This document shows, one piece after another, positions 35,396 through 43,766 of a DNA stretch of 64,000 nt (positions within the stretch are counted from its first letter, which is position 1; each line of letters begins with the position of its first letter). A program made the position numbers and the translations under genes. This DNA is from Caldifarciminota bacterium UBA2202. Lineage in GTDB: Bacteria > Hydrothermota > 32-111. Where the stretch lies: positions 14,340 to 78,339 of the forward strand of contig DCUY01000067.1 in the NCBI GenBank assembly GCA_002327905.1. Direction: 5' to 3'. The notes beneath the pieces are model-generated. The model searched no databases. It was not told the DNA's origin and saw nothing but the letters and a program-made list of their open reading frames with translations.

Positions 35396-35423
35396 TTGAC
35401 CTTTGCCGAATTCAATGTATAAT
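35396..35423 (+). promoter_or_regulatory. Promoter of the FN3-like lipoprotein gene
   Basis: TTGACC (35396-35401), 16 bases, TATAAT (35418-35423). A short leader contains AAAGGAG (about 35433-35439) and the ATG is at 35444. It is divergent from the radical SAM promoter, with the two -35 boxes 11 bases apart. Confidence 0.75.
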
Positions 35424-35443
35424 TTTACTAAAAAGGAGATATT

Positions 35444-36139
35444 ATGAAAAAACTGATTTATTTAATGCTTTTATTTGCAGTAATCTTCGGATGCTCGCTT
35501 CTTCCTTCTGAAGACAGAATTCAGGGCGTCTACACCTATACGGGAATTTTTCTCTCTCAGAAACTCTTCTCTGACACTGCAAATATACTTGGCGGAGACA
35601 CGGTTTTGACTGCGGGAATGATCACTCTCAACTGGCAGACTCTCAATGCGATAGTGGGTGACAGAATAATAATTGAAAAATCAGTGGGAGATTCGCTTGG
35701 CTATGAACCTATAGATTCAGTGCCTGTAACCCAGACAGGAGCTTTTATTGATTCTATAATGTCGGGAAACACATACTATTACAAAGTATTTCTCAATAAC
35801 AACGGCAAAAATACTCTTATGGATGATTATACAATAGTCATTCCGAAACTGATAATAAATTCGCCTATGATTACTGATACAACCATCTCAGCCGATTCTT
35901 TTGACATAAAATTCTCTTCAATTGAGAATAATACAAAATACTCCATTAAACTTACAAATCTCAACGGAGATTCATTGTGGGCTGTGAAAGATGTGCAGGA
36001 TACTTTCTATACCTTTACTCCGGGTCCGTATTTATCAGCAGGAGTCTATTCTCTGACAGTGACAACAATTGTTGTGGATGTTCTTAAAAGCCAGTCAATT
36101 GTTACAACTTCAGGCGTGACTCAATTCTATGTAAAATAA
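35444..36139 (+). CDS. Lipoprotein with fibronectin type III-like domain
   Basis: A 231-residue lipoprotein with signal peptide and lipobox IFGC (Cys at about 17). The segment ITLNWQTLNAIVGDRI through GNTYYYKVFLNNNG has the W...Y.YKV pattern of an FN3-like beta-sandwich, and a second beta-rich domain (~130-231) follows. No enzymatic motif is visible. It is probably outer-membrane-anchored and exposed or periplasmic. It is monocistronic, and the convergent neighbour begins 14 bases past its stop. Confidence 0.72.
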   Translation: MKKLIYLMLLFAVIFGCSLLPSEDRIQGVYTYTGIFLSQKLFSDTANILGGDTVLTAGMITLNWQTLNAIVGDRIIIEKSVGDSLGYEPIDSVPVTQTGAFIDSIMSGNTYYYKVFLNNNGKNTLMDDYTIVIPKLIINSPMITDTTISADSFDIKFSSIENNTKYSIKLTNLNGDSLWAVKDVQDTFYTFTPGPYLSAGVYSLTVTTIVVDVLKSQSIVTTSGVTQFYVK

Positions 36140-36152
36140 AAAATTATCAAAC

Positions 36153-37391
36153 TTAAAGATGCGTTGTTTTACCGACGCATCTTGCATTTGTGCCTGCGAT
36201 ATACCCTGTTGAGAAGGCAAATTGAAGATTATATCCTCCGCAGTCTCCCGCTATATCAATAATCTCCCCTGCAAAGAAGAGATTCTTCACCAGTTTTGAT
36301 TCCATGCTTTTGGGATTAATCTCATCTGTAGCTATTCCGCCTACAGTAACCTGAGCCTCATCAAAATTGCCGTTCAATTTTACTTTTACCCTGCAGTCAT
36401 TAAAAGCTCTAAAAATCTGCATTATAGACTCTTTCTTTGTCTCTCCCACTTTCAAATCCGCATTTATTTTAATCTCTCTTATAATTATCTCCGAGAGAGA
36501 GGATGGAATTGATCCTGAAAATATTTTTGATATCTTCTTCTCCCTGTCCTCGATTAGAGTATCATAAAACCGGTCAAAATCTCTAAATCTTCCGTTGAAA
36601 AAATCAATGGAAATAACTGCGGATTCTTTTCCAGATACTGCGAGTCTGTTTGAAGCATCCATAACTGCCGGCCCAGAGAATCCATGATGAGTGAACAGCA
36701 GTGAACCGCTCTCTTTGAATACTCTTTTTCCTTCAATTTCAAGAGAGATGACAGATCTTAGAGTAACCCCGGACAGAGAGGCAAATCTTCCTTCCGTTTC
36801 ATTAAATGATGTCAGTCCGGGTCTTAAAAAAGTCGGTCTATGCCCGAGTGATTCCGCAATTTTGTATCCTCCGCCACTGCCGAATCTCTTTGAATAGGAC
36901 TTTCCGCCGGTGCAGATTATAACGGCTGACGATTGGAAGATTCCCGAGCTTGTCTTTATCTCATACAATCCGTCTGTTATTTTTACTTCTTCTGCTGTCG
37001 CTTTGCATATTATCTCGACATTATTTTCAATCATCTTCTTTTTCAATGCCGACAAAATTGTTTTGCTTTTTTCTGTTAAAGGGTAATATCTTTCGCCTTC
37101 TTTTAAGAAAGGCACATTCAAATCACTGAAAAATTCAATTAAATCATTATTTGAAAACCGCGCAAAAACATTTTTTACAAATAAATGATTACTACCCACA
37201 TAATCATCTTCAGAGATTCTTTCATTCGTGATATTGCATCTAAAATTTCCAGTTATAGGAAGTTTGCCACCAGCTTCTTCATTTTTGTCAAAGAGAACAA
37301 CTGAAGCATTGTTTTCGGATGCAAATATTGAGGAGAATATTCCGGCAGGGCCTCCTCCTATGACTGCAATGTCAAAAACGCTCTTCTTCAA
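36153..37391 (-). CDS. HI0933/BaiN-family flavoprotein (NAD(P)/FAD-dependent oxidoreductase)
   Basis: A 412-residue flavoprotein. The FAD-binding GGGPAGIF is at the N-terminus, then GGKLPITGNFRCNITN, VIICTGGKSY, LLFTHHGFSGPAVMDAS and the C-terminal VGGIATDEINPKSME, GEIIDIAGDCGGYNLQFAFSTG. This is the HI0933/YhiN (BaiN-like) pattern; cellular substrates are mostly unknown. The start appears to be TTG at 37391, 20 bases inside the upstream gene, since no in-frame ATG lies before the FAD motif. Confidence 0.9.
   Translation of the reverse strand: MKKSVFDIAVIGGGPAGIFSSIFASENNASVVLFDKNEEAGGKLPITGNFRCNITNERISEDDYVGSNHLFVKNVFARFSNNDLIEFFSDLNVPFLKEGERYYPLTEKSKTILSALKKKMIENNVEIICKATAEEVKITDGLYEIKTSSGIFQSSAVIICTGGKSYSKRFGSGGGYKIAESLGHRPTFLRPGLTSFNETEGRFASLSGVTLRSVISLEIEGKRVFKESGSLLFTHHGFSGPAVMDASNRLAVSGKESAVISIDFFNGRFRDFDRFYDTLIEDREKKISKIFSGSIPSSLSEIIIREIKINADLKVGETKKESIMQIFRAFNDCRVKVKLNGNFDEAQVTVGGIATDEINPKSMESKLVKNLFFAGEIIDIAGDCGGYNLQFAFSTGYIAGTNARCVGKTTHL
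36156..36183. terminator. Hairpin between convergent genes, overlapping the BaiN-like 3' end
   Basis: A perfect 9-bp inverted repeat, AAGATGCGT (36156-36164) and ACGCATCTT (36175-36183), with a 10-base loop. Its stem forms the last codons of the minus-strand flavoprotein gene and lies 17 bases beyond the plus-strand lipoprotein stop. On the minus strand an A/T-rich stretch with a T run follows about 13 bases later; on the plus strand there is no T run. It may serve as a bidirectional transcription block. Confidence 0.5.
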
Positions 37392-37998
37392 ATGATTTTA
37401 AGTAATGATTGATATTTAAATTTCTCAGCATCCATCCTCTGCCTTCTTCTATCAGTTCAAGAATTGAAAGAGACGCAGTATCCACCTGAAGCCTCCAAAA
37501 ATATGGCTTATTGATATTCAGAAGCCCTGATATGAGAGGTTTGATTACAGCTCTGTGAGTCACTATCAAAACTCCGTTCTCTTCATCCCTGCATAATTCA
37601 TTTGCGGCTTCAACGGTTCTTCTTCTGACTGAATCAAGAGTCTCCATGCCTTTCACATTTAGATTCTCAGGGTCATTGACCCAGATTTTCCACTCATCAG
37701 GGAATTTCTCTTTAATATCGGTTTTGTATCTGTTCTCCCAATCTCCGAGAAAAATATTATTGAATCTCTCATCAATATTTACTCTTATGTTTTTTCTCCT
37801 GCTTATTATTTCGGCTGTCTTTGATGCTCTTATTAGCGGACTTGAGTAGATTCTGCTTATTTTTATTTTACAAAGAAAATGAGAGGCATCCTCAGCCTGC
37901 ATCTTTCCCCTTTCAGTCAGCGGGAAATCAGTTCTTCCCCTGAATTTTCCGTCTTTATTTCCCTCGCTCTCTCCGTGGCGCAACAAATATAAAAGCAT
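37372..37998 (-). CDS. Histidine phosphatase (phosphoglycerate mutase-like)
   Basis: A 208-residue branch-1 histidine phosphatase. RHGES with the phospho-histidine is near residue 8, and FPLTERGKMQAEDA and YSSPLIRASKTAEII follow. The second histidine is in VTHRAVIKPL. The family includes phosphoglycerate mutase, alpha-ribazole phosphatase and broad phosphatases. The substrate cannot be assigned and there is no cobalamin gene nearby. It abuts the helicase gene by one base. Confidence 0.9.
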   Translation of the reverse strand: MLLYLLRHGESEGNKDGKFRGRTDFPLTERGKMQAEDASHFLCKIKISRIYSSPLIRASKTAEIISRRKNIRVNIDERFNNIFLGDWENRYKTDIKEKFPDEWKIWVNDPENLNVKGMETLDSVRRRTVEAANELCRDEENGVLIVTHRAVIKPLISGLLNINKPYFWRLQVDTASLSILELIEEGRGWMLRNLNINHYLKSFEEERF

Positions 37999-40187
37999 CA
38001 GCTCTCCTTTTTTTGTTCCATAAATGTCTGAAAATTGTACACTGAGGGCTTCACATAAAAACTCCCCAGCACATGCTTTCCGTAGCTCTTTGTGAGGATT
38101 CTTTCGTCAAGTATATAAATCTCTCCTTTGTCGTCATTCTTTCTTATAAGCCTCCCCATTCCCTGCTTGAGCCTTATTATTGCCTGAGGCAGAGTGTACT
38201 CTCTGAACGGGTTAATCTGATTCTCCTCCATCACCCTGCATCTTCTTCTGATTATCGGGTCATCAGGCACGGCAAACGGCATTTTTAAAATAACTATGAT
38301 TTCCAAAAGGTCTCCGGGAAGGTCAACTCCCTCCCAAAACATATTGGTTCCGACTAAAATTGAAGCCTTCCTCTGCTTATGCATATGAAGCAGTTTGTCT
38401 CCATTCTCCTCCTTCTTCTGAAACAAAAATCTTTTGTCATTGAATCTTTTTTTCAAAAAATCAATCTGTGCGTATGATGTCGCCAATATGAACATTCTTT
38501 TGTCGCTTGATGATAACACCTGTATTATTTGGGATGCCTTCTCCATGAATCCGTCCGAGTTCGGATCATCCATACCATTGAAGCATATCACCTTCATCTG
38601 TTCTTCATAATTGAAAGAGGACTCGTATGAATTTTCAAAGTGCGCGCGTTTTGTCTGATTTATTCCTGTCTGCTTTTTGAACATTTCAAATGAATTTGAA
38701 GCAGTCAGAGTGGCGGATGTGAAGATGAATGAAATATCTTCCCGCGAGAGCATCGCCTTTAAGAAAGGTTCTCCCGTATCTACTGGAAGTCCGTTTAAAA
38801 TTATGTTTTTTCTGTTCGGAACATATTCATAGAAAAATGCATACTCTTCATTGTCAGCCTGTGAATTAACTGCAAAAGACTCAAAGAATCTGTTAGTTTT
38901 TTCAAATATGTATTTCAGAGTCTGATAAATATCAAGCATCCTGAATTTCTCTTCTTTAAGAAGTTTTATTCCCCTGTCTGCATTATCCGATATCGCAAAA
39001 AGCTTCCCGCTTATAAGCCTCACTCTCTCTTCGGCGCCTCTGAATATTCTTGATGAATATTCATTTCTCTCCTTATTCTCCGTCTCTGCAATATCAAGTA
39101 TAAACCTGTAAAGAATGTCAATTTCATCCGTAGCATCATTCATGGTTGAAAGAAGATTCTCAAAATAATTCACAGCATCTGTGGAGAGGTTTGACGACCT
39201 GATGAATTTCATTTGACCTCTGAATGTGTGCGTGAAGTAATTCATTGTTTTTAGAACATACAAAAAATCAAATTTATATGAATAAATATCAGTTATGGCA
39301 TTCTCCAGATTGTGCGCTTCGTCAAAGACTATACAGTCATATTCTCCGAGGAATTTATTTCCGAGTTCTGCATCTATAAGAGACAGATAATGATTTGTAA
39401 AGACTATCTGACTTGTCAATGCCTTCTCTTTCACCTTCAAATAATGGCATATGCCGCTAAACGGGCAGGTATTTTCAACACAGTATTCATTGTCACAGGT
39501 TATGTCTCCCCTATCAAGGTCATGATGATACTTCAATTCGCTCAAGTCCCCTGAATTTGTAAAAAGCAGAAAACCTTCAAGAGCAAGCTTGGTCAAAGGA
39601 GAAAAATTGCTTATATTTTCATTGTACTTCATGAAACAAAAATAATTCCCTATGCCTTTTAACATTGATGCGGAGACTGATATTCCCGTATAATCCGATG
39701 CGGTTTCAAGGTCCTTGTCAAACAGTTGCATCTGCAGGTTCTTCGTATTGGTTGAAATCACAGCTCTCTTTGAATCTCCTAAATTCTTAATGAGAGGTAT
39801 AAGATACGCAAGTGATTTGCCTGTTCCGGGAGGAGCCTCCGCAATAAGAATATTCTGACTGCCTATAGCCTCGTTGATATCATCCATCATATTGAGCTGT
39901 CCTCTCCTTTTTTCAAGGTCGAAAGTCAATTTTTTCGGATAAGTTATTTTAAAGGATGAATCTACTTTTTGAAAAAAATGTTTTTTTGAAAATTTCATCT
40001 CTTCGGAAATATAATCGGAAAAAGGCCCCGGAGTATAATTTAGAAGAAATGAATTCAGAAGAGAGTCATTATAATGGGATATTCTATCCTTAAAAGCCTT
40101 TTCGGAGAAATTGCCTGTTTTATCAAACAGAATGGCATTCTTTTCTTCTTCGGAGATTCTGGAAAAGAGAGAAGATTTCTTATCCAA
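37998..40187 (-). CDS. dinG: DinG/Rad3-family ATP-dependent DNA helicase
   Basis: A 729-residue superfamily 2 helicase. Walker A is APPGTGKSLAY, DEAH is in VFDEAHNLENA, and the motif VI segment is QGMGRLIRK. Four cysteines between motifs (CDNEYC...CPFSGIC) form the expected Fe-S cluster site of DinG/XPD-type 5'-3' helicases. No N-terminal exonuclease domain is present. The start is TTG at 40187, eight bases inside pilB and without a clear SD, suggesting translational coupling. The next internal Met is at about residue 64. Confidence 0.9.
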   Translation of the reverse strand: MDKKSSLFSRISEEEKNAILFDKTGNFSEKAFKDRISHYNDSLLNSFLLNYTPGPFSDYISEEMKFSKKHFFQKVDSSFKITYPKKLTFDLEKRRGQLNMMDDINEAIGSQNILIAEAPPGTGKSLAYLIPLIKNLGDSKRAVISTNTKNLQMQLFDKDLETASDYTGISVSASMLKGIGNYFCFMKYNENISNFSPLTKLALEGFLLFTNSGDLSELKYHHDLDRGDITCDNEYCVENTCPFSGICHYLKVKEKALTSQIVFTNHYLSLIDAELGNKFLGEYDCIVFDEAHNLENAITDIYSYKFDFLYVLKTMNYFTHTFRGQMKFIRSSNLSTDAVNYFENLLSTMNDATDEIDILYRFILDIAETENKERNEYSSRIFRGAEERVRLISGKLFAISDNADRGIKLLKEEKFRMLDIYQTLKYIFEKTNRFFESFAVNSQADNEEYAFFYEYVPNRKNIILNGLPVDTGEPFLKAMLSREDISFIFTSATLTASNSFEMFKKQTGINQTKRAHFENSYESSFNYEEQMKVICFNGMDDPNSDGFMEKASQIIQVLSSSDKRMFILATSYAQIDFLKKRFNDKRFLFQKKEENGDKLLHMHKQRKASILVGTNMFWEGVDLPGDLLEIIVILKMPFAVPDDPIIRRRCRVMEENQINPFREYTLPQAIIRLKQGMGRLIRKNDDKGEIYILDERILTKSYGKHVLGSFYVKPSVYNFQTFMEQKKES

Positions 40188-41871
40188 CTGTTGCTTTCAT
40201 TACCTCTTCTAAAGTTGTTATTCCCGCTTTAACTTTTATAAGCCCATCCTCTCTCAGCATCATAACTCCCTCTCGCCTCGCCTGCATTCTGAGTTCTTCC
40301 GTAGGAGCCTGCTTCACTATCATCTCTCTTAAAGTGTGGGTGAGAGGAAGAATCTCAAATATTCCGACTCGTCCCTTGTATCCTGTGTTTCCGCACTGCA
40401 TGCAGCCCTTTCCAAGCATGAATTTTGCTCCGCGCATATACTCCGGATTTACTCCGTATCTTATAAGTTCGTCGTCAGAGACATCAACCTGAGTTCCGCA
40501 ATGTTTGCACACTCTTCTTATAAGCCTCTGCGCCTCTATAAGAATAATGGCTGAAGCAACTTTATACGCCTCGATTCCCATGTCCTGAAGCCTTGAAATT
40601 GTGGCAATAGTGTCATTAGTGTGAAGAGTCGATAAGACAAGATGCCCTGTCAATGCCGCTTTTATTGCAATGTTTCCTGTTTCAAGGTCTCGTATCTCTC
40701 CCACCATGATTATATCCGGATCCTGCCTGAGAAATGCCTTCAATGCGGTTGAAAATGTATATCCAATGTTCTCCCTCACATTGACCTGATTTATTCCGAT
40801 AAAATCATATTCTATAGGGTCCTCTGCAGTGGTTATATTGACATTCGGAGTATTCAATCTCGAAATCACAGAGTAAAGAGTGACTGTCTTTCCGCTTCCC
40901 GTGGGCCCTGTTACGAGTATAATTCCATTCGGCCTTTCAATAGACTCTATAAAATCATTGTATGCTTTTCTGCTAAGCCCTATGTCTTCAAGCTTCAGAA
41001 GAGATGACTTTTCGGCGATTCTCATGCAAATCTTCTCTCCGTGCGCAGTCGGAAGAGTCGACACTCTTAGGTCAATCGATTTTTCGGCAACCTTCATTCC
41101 TATTCTTCCGTCCTGAGGGATCCTTCTCTCTGATATATTCAGCCCAGCCATTATCTTCAGTCTGGATGTGATTGCGGGACCCATTGTATATTGCGGACTC
41201 ATCACTTCCTTCAATTCTCCATCAACCCTGTATCTCACTCTCAATATTTTTTCAAACGGCTCTATATGTATGTCAGATGCGCCCTGCCTCACTGCCTCAA
41301 CTATTATTCCGTTCACAAGCTTGACAACCGGAGCGGCATCGACATCAATCAGCAACTGCTGAGCATCAGGCATCTTTTCTTCTTCAATAATCTCAATGTC
41401 TTCGTCGTTGATTCCCATTTCCAGCAATACATCAGCCATGGAACCCGCAACACCATAGTATTTTTCGATTGCCTGAGAAATAAGATTCTCGCTTGCCACC
41501 AAAGGCACCACATTATATCCTGTTGCGAATTTAATATCCTCTATAGTATAGACATCGACAGGATTCGCCATTGCAAGAAAGAGATTCTTGCCCTCTCTCC
41601 TTATAGGTATAACCTGAAATTTCTGAGCTATCTGGGGGGATATTGTCTTTAGAGTCATTGGTTCAATCTCAAGGGAATCAAATGAGACTACCCCCACATT
41701 GTACTGCTTTCCCAATGTATGGGATATCTGTTCGTCAGTGACAAAATTCATCTGCACCAAAATACTGCCAAGCCTTCCGCCATTGTCTTTCTGCTCGGCG
41801 AGTGCGTGTTTCAGCTGATCCATATTGATGAGTCCTTCATCAATCAGCATGTCTCCAAGTCGTTTCCACAT
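40180..41871 (-). CDS. pilB: Type IV pilus assembly ATPase PilB
   Basis: The extension motor for type IV pili. The 563 residues start with an MshEN-type N-domain (RLGDMLIDEGLINMDQLKHAL). Then come Walker A TGPTGSGKTVTLYS, Asp box TTAEDPIEYD, Walker B IIMVGEIRD, His box STLHTNDT and a four-cysteine zinc site (CKHC...CMQC). It pairs functionally with pilT 19 kb away. No other pilus genes (pilC, pilM-Q) are in the window. Confidence 0.95.
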   Translation of the reverse strand: MWKRLGDMLIDEGLINMDQLKHALAEQKDNGGRLGSILVQMNFVTDEQISHTLGKQYNVGVVSFDSLEIEPMTLKTISPQIAQKFQVIPIRREGKNLFLAMANPVDVYTIEDIKFATGYNVVPLVASENLISQAIEKYYGVAGSMADVLLEMGINDEDIEIIEEEKMPDAQQLLIDVDAAPVVKLVNGIIVEAVRQGASDIHIEPFEKILRVRYRVDGELKEVMSPQYTMGPAITSRLKIMAGLNISERRIPQDGRIGMKVAEKSIDLRVSTLPTAHGEKICMRIAEKSSLLKLEDIGLSRKAYNDFIESIERPNGIILVTGPTGSGKTVTLYSVISRLNTPNVNITTAEDPIEYDFIGINQVNVRENIGYTFSTALKAFLRQDPDIIMVGEIRDLETGNIAIKAALTGHLVLSTLHTNDTIATISRLQDMGIEAYKVASAIILIEAQRLIRRVCKHCGTQVDVSDDELIRYGVNPEYMRGAKFMLGKGCMQCGNTGYKGRVGIFEILPLTHTLREMIVKQAPTEELRMQARREGVMMLREDGLIKVKAGITTLEEVMKATVG

Positions 41872-41898
41872 ACATTCCCCCTTAGAGGTTAAAGAGTT

Positions 41899-41927
41899 AT
41901 TTTATCAATTATATTCGTTTTAGTCAA
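41899..41927 (-). promoter_or_regulatory. Promoter of the pilB operon
   Basis: On the minus strand, TTGACT (41927-41922) and TAAAAT (41904-41899) with a 17-base spacer. A GGGGGA-type SD lies just before the ATG at 41871. Confidence 0.6.
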
Positions 41928-41950
41928 TAAGCAAATTTTTATCATATATA

Positions 41951-41978
41951 TTGACTGTTAAATACAATTATATATAAT
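41951..41978 (+). promoter_or_regulatory. Promoter of the leuC-leuD-wecB operon
   Basis: TTGACT (41951-41956), 16 bases, TATAAT (41973-41978). AAAGGAGA at 41991-41998 precedes the ATG at 42003. The in-frame ATG at 41979 directly follows the -10 box and would lie upstream of the transcript start, which decides for 42003. Confidence 0.78.
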
Positions 41979-42002
41979 ATGTCAATAATAAAAGGAGACA
42001 TA

Positions 42003-43250
42003 ATGCCTAAAACTATTATTGAAAAAATTTTTCAAAAACATTCCAAGGACAATGTAAAAGCGGGTGAAATAATCTGGCTTGAAATTGACCTCAAAACTGC
42101 AAGGGATTTCGGAGGAGCAAATGTAGTAAAGACATTGAATGGATGTTGCAAAGCAAATCCGATAAAAGACAAAGAAAACACCTACTTCACATTTGACACA
42201 AATGCTCCCGCCCGTGATATAGGTTATGCCACGAACCAGATGATAATCCGTGATTTTGCGGCAAAAGAGAATCTTAAAGTTTATGATGTTGATCAGGGAA
42301 TAGGGTCACATATAGGCATAGAACTCGGACAGGTTTATCCCGGAGTCACAGTTGTAGGAACGGACAGTCATCTCAATATAATGGGAGCAGTCTGCGCATT
42401 CGGCCAGGGAATGGGAGACCTTGACATAGCATACATATTCAAGTCAGGCAGAACATGGTTTGAAGTTCCGCACACAATCAAACTCAATTTGAAGGGAAAA
42501 TACAAATATCCGGTGACAGCAAAAGATGTGACTCTTTTTATACTTAAAAATCTTGGAGCATCCGGAGCATTGGGATGTGCAGTGGAAGTATACGGTGAAG
42601 CAATTGATTCAATGAAATTGCATGAGAGAATCACTCTTGCAAGCATGGCGACCGAGATGGGGGCGATCACAATACTTATTCCTGCCAATGACGAAATAAT
42701 CGAATACACGAAGAAGCATTCCGGAAGAAACGACATAGTAAAAATCGAAGCTGATTCCGACGCTGTATATATAAAGGAGATAACATTAGACCTCAACGGA
42801 CTCAAGCCTCAGATAGCGAATCCGCCGAAACCTGACAATGTATCAGATGTCTTTGCTGTTGAAGGCAAAAAAATCAATTCCGTATTTGTCGGGTCATGCA
42901 CAAACGGACGAATAGAAGATATTAAGCAGGTGATTGACATTGTCAAAGGCAAAAGAATAAAAGAGGATGTAATGTTCAAAATAGTTCCCGCCACAAGAGA
43001 GGTGTATGGAGAGATGCTTAAAAACGGATATCTCGAAATTCTTTTCAATTCCGGAATCATTGTATCAAATCCCGGATGCGGAGGCTGCGCAAGCGGACAG
43101 ATAGGAATGACAGGGCCGAATGAAGTACAGTTGTCAACCTCAAACAGAAATTTCGCAGGAAAGCAGGGAAAGGGAGACACTTACATTGTCTCTCCTGTAG
43201 TGGCGGCATATTCTGCTCTTAAAGGCGTAATTTCCTATCCAAAGGAGTAA
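42003..43250 (+). CDS. leuC: 3-Isopropylmalate dehydratase-type large subunit (LeuC/HacA family)
   Basis: An aconitase-superfamily Fe-S hydro-lyase of 415 residues, the short thermophile/archaeal-type LeuC2 form. Start chosen by SD and promoter position. Motifs are GTDSHLNIMGAV, GQGMGDLDI, the cluster ligand SCTNGR and the pair CGGC in NPGCGGCASGQ. Isopropylmalate, homoaconitate or dimethylmalate could be the substrate. No other leucine or lysine pathway gene is in the window, so the symbol is by family. The small subunit follows after three bases. Confidence 0.87.
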   Translation: MPKTIIEKIFQKHSKDNVKAGEIIWLEIDLKTARDFGGANVVKTLNGCCKANPIKDKENTYFTFDTNAPARDIGYATNQMIIRDFAAKENLKVYDVDQGIGSHIGIELGQVYPGVTVVGTDSHLNIMGAVCAFGQGMGDLDIAYIFKSGRTWFEVPHTIKLNLKGKYKYPVTAKDVTLFILKNLGASGALGCAVEVYGEAIDSMKLHERITLASMATEMGAITILIPANDEIIEYTKKHSGRNDIVKIEADSDAVYIKEITLDLNGLKPQIANPPKPDNVSDVFAVEGKKINSVFVGSCTNGRIEDIKQVIDIVKGKRIKEDVMFKIVPATREVYGEMLKNGYLEILFNSGIIVSNPGCGGCASGQIGMTGPNEVQLSTSNRNFAGKQGKGDTYIVSPVVAAYSALKGVISYPKE

Positions 43251-43253
43251 AAA

Positions 43254-43766
43254 ATGGAAAAAATATTGAATGGCAGAATCTGGGTTATTGCTGATAAAGA
43301 TGGAAAAAAAATCAATGATATAGATACTGACATGATTTTTCACAACAGATACCTTGCAATAACGGATATTTCCAAAATGGGAGAATATTCCTTTGACAAT
43401 CTCAAAGATTGGGAGGATTTTTCCAAAAAGGCAAAAAAAGGCGACATCCTTATAGTCGGAGAGAATTTCGGCGCAGGTTCTTCAAGACAGCAGGCAGTTG
43501 ATTGCTTCATTTCATTGGGAATTCAGGCAATTGTGGGAGAATCCTTCGGAGCAATTTATAAAAGAAACGCAATCAATTCAGGAATACCTCTCATTGAAGC
43601 TGTCGGAATATTTTCAAATGGGAAATTTTCTTCAGGAGAAGAAATCGAGCTGAATATTGTATCTGGAGAAATTAAAAATATTTCACAAAACAAGATTTTC
43701 AAAGCATCCCCATTGTCTAAAGTCGCCATGGATATCTACGAAGCAAAGGGTTTGATGAATCTTTGA
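43254..43766 (+). CDS. leuD: 3-Isopropylmalate dehydratase-type small subunit (LeuD family)
   Basis: The swivel-domain partner of the large subunit, 170 residues. It has DTDMIFHNRYLAITD and the strongly conserved GENFGAGSSRQQAVD, FGAIYKRNAINSG. The specificity loop reads YLAI after HNR; a Leu after the Tyr favours isopropylmalate-like substrates over homoaconitate, but this is only suggestive. Its stop TGA shares the A with the ATG of wecB. Confidence 0.87.
   Translation: MEKILNGRIWVIADKDGKKINDIDTDMIFHNRYLAITDISKMGEYSFDNLKDWEDFSKKAKKGDILIVGENFGAGSSRQQAVDCFISLGIQAIVGESFGAIYKRNAINSGIPLIEAVGIFSNGKFSSGEEIELNIVSGEIKNISQNKIFKASPLSKVAMDIYEAKGLMNL

Noticed and set aside
35350..35415. N-terminal extension of the radical SAM protein from a TTG at 35415
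   Set aside because: The extension would cross the TTGACT/TAAACT promoter, and the extra residues do not resemble the HemW start.
41979..42002. Upstream ATG for the LeuC-type gene
   Set aside because: It directly follows the TATAAT box and would precede the transcript start, while the ATG at 42003 has a well-placed AAAGGAG.
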